Below, in pieces: positions 59,744-64,000 of a DNA stretch of 64,000 nt. The first letter of the stretch is position 1. Every line of letters starts with the position of its first letter. The notes under the pieces are model-generated. The model saw only the letters and a program-made list of their open reading frames with translations. It had not been told where the DNA came from and searched no databases. Made by a program: the position numbers and the translations under genes. Source of the DNA: Prototheca cutis (taxonomy: Eukaryota; Chlorophyta; Trebouxiophyceae; Chlorellales; Chlorellaceae); assembly GCA_002897115.2 (NCBI GenBank), contig BCIH01000001.1, positions 2,036,039 through 2,100,038 of the forward strand. The letters run 5' to 3'.

Positions 59744-62700
59744 GACATGACGGTGTTGCCACTTGCGTGCGTGCCATGCATGCTGTCGGGGTGTGGCGGT
59801 GAAAGCAATGTCATCCAACCGGCTGTGACTGCTCTGCAAAAATAATCAAGAAAGCAGATCCATTCCACGCACTTCCATATGGAAGCAGGTGACGACGGGG
59901 TCGACGCGGTCCACCCAAGCACTGAGGATGCCGCTGCTCCGAATCCAGGTTCCTCAACCAGGGAGGTCGCTAATCTGATTCCCATGCGGCCCATGGTTGC
60001 CCCCTCGGCCTCGGTGCTGGACATCCCCGGTGACTGCATCCCCGTGACGGCGGCTGACGGCCGCCGGGCCTACTGCTGGCTGACCGACATCGATGCCGGC
60101 GCGGCGCGCCTGCGCCCCGGAACCCTGCATGCAAGCTGTGGTGGACTGCTGTCCCGGCCAGTTGGCGAGTTGCTCCTGGAGGTCGAGGCAGCCCGCAAGA
60201 CTCGGGCGCTGCGAGAGGCAGACGAAGCCGCTCCGGGACCTTCATCGCCGGGGACCGGTGCCGCAGCCGGCATTGCATCAGGACCACTCCGGAGGGAGAA
60301 CCTGCTGTGGGTTGACAAGTACGCTCCACAGACATTCATGGACCTGCTCAGTGATGAGCCCATCAACAGGTGCTGGTGGTGCCCCTTGTTATTCACTTGT
60401 TTATTTCATGGCACCCTTGTTTGTGTGCGGTGCATGGGGGAGTACTTGATTGGGGCATCAACATTCACGAGCTCTGAGCGACAACGCACGCTGTTAAACC
60501 ACTCTGCATTTCCACTGTTCCACAGGGAGGTCGTGAGCTGGCTCAAGGAATGGGACCCGTGCGTGTTTGGCCGGCACGCCCCGGCCCGCGCCGGAAATGG
60601 GGCCAACACCGCGACGAGTGCAGCGGCGGAAGCTGGGCAGCGGCCCGACCCGCTGGGCCGACCCCAGCAACGAGTCATCCTGCTGGCAGGTCCCCCCGGA
60701 CGCGGCAAGACGACGCTGGCGCACATTGCCGCGGCGCACTGCGGCTACCGCGTCCACGAAATCAACGCCAGTGACGAGCGCGGTGCGGGCGCGCTGGGGT
60801 CCCGCGTGGCTGCCGCCGTCGGCACGCGCTGCGTCACGGGCGATCGCCGGCCCGTGTGCGTGGTGGTCGACGAGATCGACGGCGCAGCTGGGGGGGGCGA
60901 CGACCGTGGCGCGATCGCCGCGCTCCTGCGCATCGTGCATGCCAAGGTGAAGAGCAAGAATGGCAGTGATGGGCTGATGGACGGCCGGAAAGGTGATGGC
61001 CGTGCCGGCAACAACCGTGGTCAATCTGCTGATGATGGTAGTAGTGGCAGCGATGACGACGATAACGAGGATGACGAGGCCAATGCACGCGGTAACAACA
61101 GCAAGCAGTCCAATGCATCATCAGCATCCCAGATGACAACAAAGAAACCCTCACGCCGCCATACCCCTCGTCCCCACCACGACGCATCATCGTCCTCCGG
61201 CCCGCTGCTGCGGCCCATCATCGCGGTGTGCAACTCCCTGCACAGCCCTGCGCTACGCGCGCTGCGCGACGCGGCACGCGTGTTCCACTTTCGCGCCCCC
61301 GCGCCCGAGCGCCTGGCAGCCCGCCTCGCGGCCGTTTGTGCTACAGAGGGTCTGCGGGCCGAACGCAGCACGCTTCGTGCACTGGCCGAACTCGCCGACG
61401 GTGACGTCCGCTGTTGCCTCAACGTCCTCCAGGTTTGTACATTTTGGGGGTTGTAGGTGGTTGGTTGGCTGGGGCTGGGTTATTAGGAACGTGGGCTGGG
61501 GGGAGGGGGGGTCTAATCCAGTATACCGTCGTGCCCCAGTCGTGCCAGTCGTCCCGTCCAAAGCAAGCATAGAACCCCAAACAGAAAAACCAAGCCCACG
61601 AGTGCAGTTCCTGGCTGCGCGGCAGAGCCATGTGCGGATGGAGGACATCCGGGGGCTCAACCTGGGCCAAAAGGACATCACTCGCGACGCCTTTTCCGTC
61701 TGGCACGAACTTTTGTTTGACAAGGTGCTTTCTGGATTTGCGGGTTTTGCTAGGGTTAGGGAGAGCGCTGTCTGTGGAACGAGCAGTCCCAATGCATGCA
61801 TGCCCGGAACGTAGCTCACAGCAGCTACCACTACGACGACCAACAATGCTGCAGCCGCCGGCGGGGGTTGGGACAAGGGGCCGCGAGACCCCGGTGGCGA
61901 AGCAGGACCGGTTGCTGACCACGTTGCAAGATTTCGGGGAGCACAACCTTGTCCTCAGGCATGCAGCGGTTGGTTCAGTGGTTTTCGTGTCTGTGGGTTG
62001 AGCGCTGGCAGTGGTGGTGGTGATGGCGCATGGGTTTCACCGTCGACTGCTGCTCCACCTCTGACCATGAGCCCTTTACATTCCCCCAATCGGGAAGAGA
62101 CAACTTAAAGAAACAAAAACACAGTAAGAACAACTCCAATCCACCTCAGCGCCCACACCCAACACAATCTCCCCCCCCCACACACACACGCACACACAGG
62201 GGCATCCACGAAAACTTGCTGCGACTACGGTATTTTGACGTGGCCTGCAGCCGGACAGCTGGCACGCTGTGTGCGCTGAGTGACGCCGACCTACTTCTGG
62301 CCCACGCGGGGCCTCGGTTCCTGCCCGCAGCGTTACTGCACGTGGCCAGGGGTCTGGCGGGCCACGAGCGACCTGCGCTGGCCTGGCCCAAGGCTGAGGC
62401 CGAGACCGGCCGCCGGGCGGCCGGACAGGCGGCGCTGGTACAGCTGTGGCGCCGCGGCATGCACCCTCTGGCCGCCGCACGGTACCCTCCGTCTGCGCTG
62501 GTCATGGTACGCTTTGCGACCTTTGGGGAGGGAACACCCTCTACATCAACAAACAAATGAATGAATGAATAAGACGAGCATAAAACCTGTTCAACCCCCA
62601 CGTCCCCCGCGCAGGAACTGGCGCCGGTCTTAGCCACGGTGGCGTGTCCGCAGATCCGGCCAGTGGCACCGCGACTGCTGCACGCGTCCGAGCACGCCGC

Positions 62701-63466
62701 GCTTTCCAGAGCCGTGGACGTCCTGCTCATGGCTGGACTGCGGCCGGCTGCAGACGATGGTGGCGAGAGCGACGATGAAGACGAGCAAGCCGTCGGACGC
62801 GAGGCCACCCCTCGACCACCACGCCAGCCGGCGACGGGTCCACCGCCGCTGCGGTTTGCGCCGCCCGTGCAGACGCTGGCGCGATTCCCCTCGCTGGCCG
62901 TACGCGCGCCGCGGCCGGGGTGCCCGCCCGCGGTGCGGCAGGTGCTGCTGCAGAGCCTGGAGCTGGAGAGTATCCGCCGGGCAGAAGCCGCGAGGAAGCC
63001 GGCGGCGGGGGNGTCTTCGGCGCAGGACCCTGCCACCCCGGCCACGCAGCAGCCGTCAAAGGCCCGGCCAGTCAAGGCCCACGTGCCGTTGACACTGACA
63101 GAACGTCTCCAGGCTGTGCATGGAGGTGCGGCGGTGGGCTTGATCCCTCGCGTGCACGTTTTCTTGTTTTCTGCTGTTAGAACAGGGGAAGAGAGGGCCG
63201 GCATGGGAATGGGAGTGGCAAACTTGACAACAATCTTGCAACCCAATTCCCCACGGCGAGGAAACGACCACCCATGTACCACAGCTGGATTTGAGGCTTC
63301 CAAGCCCAAGCGACCGCAAAACTGGCTGGAGAACTTGCGCAGCAAGCAGCAAGCTGCCGCCAAGCCCGGGAGCGCGGTTGCCGGCACGCACACCGTTCTC
63401 TACGTGTTCCACGAGGGGTATACCAACGCCGTGCGGCGGCCTGTCCGGTTTGCAGACCTGCTGTAA
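58953..63466 (+). CDS. CTF18: CTF18, alternative RFC clamp-loader large subunit
   Basis: Ten exons in phase give 1,007 residues: 58953-59037, 59135-59182, 59392-59640, 59889-60369, 60526-61432, 61608-61724, 61822-61958, 62200-62506, 62615-63125 and 63285-63466. Ctf18-RFC loads PCNA for sister-chromatid cohesion and leading-strand synthesis. RENLLWVDKYAPQTFMDLLS opens the clamp-loader core, Walker A is GPPGRGKTTLAHIAA (about residues 342-350), Walker B is VVVDEIDGA, and HEINASDERGAGAL is the family's sensor segment. An acidic Asp/Gly/Asn-rich insertion follows. Later exons carry GIHENLLRLRYFD and the C-terminal YTNAVRRPVRFADLL, which in the family binds Dcc1, Ctf8 and polymerase epsilon. The intron after exon 7 uses a GC donor. 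One N falls at 63012 within a Gly codon context. Confidence 0.91.
59669..59742 (+). repeat. 74-nt poly-G tract in CTF18 intron 3
   Basis: Poly-G in the transcript sense, preceded by a GC/GT-rich run directly after the 5' splice site. It lies near the donor, unlike the C tracts, which lie at acceptors. Confidence 0.9.
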
Positions 63467-63757
63467 TTCATTCATTCCCCGACTGTAGAGGGGGTGAGAG
63501 GGGGAAGTCGTTTTTGAGCATGACGTGTCCTGGCACAGAGTTTTGGGAACGCTGCGTCAAGAAAGGCAGCCGTTTTTTAATGTGATAATCCAACCGGCCT
63601 TCCCACGCCCCCGACTGGTGGCAGCCACCCCAGGACAGCTTCCGAAAGTTTGACGCGTCACTGGCAAAACCTTGTGTGGTCGATCCACTGCCCACTGTCG
63701 TCCTGCCCGTACTCGAGTAAACTTCTTGCTCCTTTCCTATCTCTGATCTAGAGAAAC
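63467..63757. other. Intergenic, CTF18 3' side and promoter side of the last gene
   Basis: No coding signal is seen between the CTF18 stop and the next plus-strand start. Confidence 0.5.
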
Positions 63758-63976
63758 ATGAGTGGCTACCCTCCGTCGGGGTGCGTACGCGGGCGAGCAG
63801 GGGGGTAGAGGTGCTTCGCCCGTGTGTGCCCGGGTCCGCCAGATCGCTTGAACACGGGCCCGGCACACATCCCTGCTGTGCATGACGCACTTTTCTATGG
63901 TATGAAACGGTCACGTACCTCCGTTTCCGTCTCCATGCAGCTACCCTCCCGTGGGAGGCCAGGGCGGCAATGAGAG
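63758..63976 (+). CDS. Partial gene at the right edge, Gly/Pro/Tyr-rich N terminus
   Basis: Two small exons, 63758-63780 and 63941-63976, join in phase and read MSGYPPSGYPPVGGQGGNER. Both donors (GTGCGT, GTGGGG) and the ATGCAG acceptor resemble those of the other genes. Tyr-Pro-Pro-rich starts occur in type I metacaspases, penta-EF-hand proteins and annexin-like proteins; nothing here decides between them. The gene runs off the window. Confidence 0.45.
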
Positions 63977-64000
63977 GTGGGGTCCACGGGTGTGCACGAG

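Noticed and set aside
1..64000. CRISPR arrays, rRNA genes, bacterial operons
   Set aside because: No direct-repeat/spacer pattern, no rRNA-like sequence, and all genes are spliced; the window is eukaryotic nuclear DNA.

Overview
The window is nuclear DNA of a GC-rich, intron-rich eukaryote, most likely a green alga (Chlorophyta; a trebouxiophyte is my best guess, unproven). Reasons: short spliceosomal introns with GTGAGT/GTGCGT donors interrupt almost every gene; a formin has a plant-type FH2 domain; AMP deaminase has the N-terminal membrane anchor of plant FAC1; Sec62 has the third membrane segment of plant Sec62; a plastid-targeted dual-specificity phosphatase carries a near-glucan-phosphatase signature; and TGTAA, the usual green-algal polyadenylation signal, lies downstream of several stop codons. 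All exon models below were built by hand. For the main genes the exon phases agree and the summed lengths divide by three; the exceptions are the formin (assembly gap) and the MYST gene (unresolved 5' end).

Layout, left to right. 394-2151 (-) plastid-type phosphatase; 3207-10944 (+) RhoGAP-formin fusion; 11268-12172 (-) maltose/galactoside-type O-acetyltransferase; 12626-13956 (+) ankyrin-type protein; 14370-15993 (-) SEC62; 16385-18172 (-) mitochondrial NADP-isocitrate dehydrogenase; 18723-24075 (-) AMP deaminase; 24503-28699 (+) TPR-CS protein; 29185-29650 (-) small basic-leader protein; 30101-43149 (-) SMG1 kinase, about 3,900 residues; 43836-48670 (+) NT-C2/dilute-domain protein; 49290-50961 (-) NECAP; 51000-53000 an accessory island with a TnpB/Fanzor-type zinc-ribbon remnant, a structured candidate guide-RNA region and a broken opposite-strand ORF; 53352-55074 (+) MYST histone acetyltransferase; 55666-56310 (+) MIA40; 56647-58481 (-) AP-4 mu subunit; 58953-63466 (+) CTF18; and from 63758 (+) the first two exons of an unfinished gene.

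The genes are mostly unrelated housekeeping functions: actin nucleation, ER translocation, endocytic and post-Golgi adaptors (NECAP, AP-4), mitochondrial import, nonsense-mediated decay, clamp loading and chromatin acetylation. There is no operon logic, but neighbours alternate in orientation with short shared 5' or 3' regions.

The most interesting parts are the island at 52.6-53.0 kb, the RhoGAP-formin with no visible arginine finger, the TPR-CS and NT-C2/DIL architectures, and unusual splicing features: homopolymer C tracts at 3' splice sites, G/GT tracts near 5' splice sites, GC-AG introns, and apparent introns of only about 27-37 nt. Two N gaps, four single N positions and several 60-74 bp homopolymers mark places where the assembly may be unreliable.
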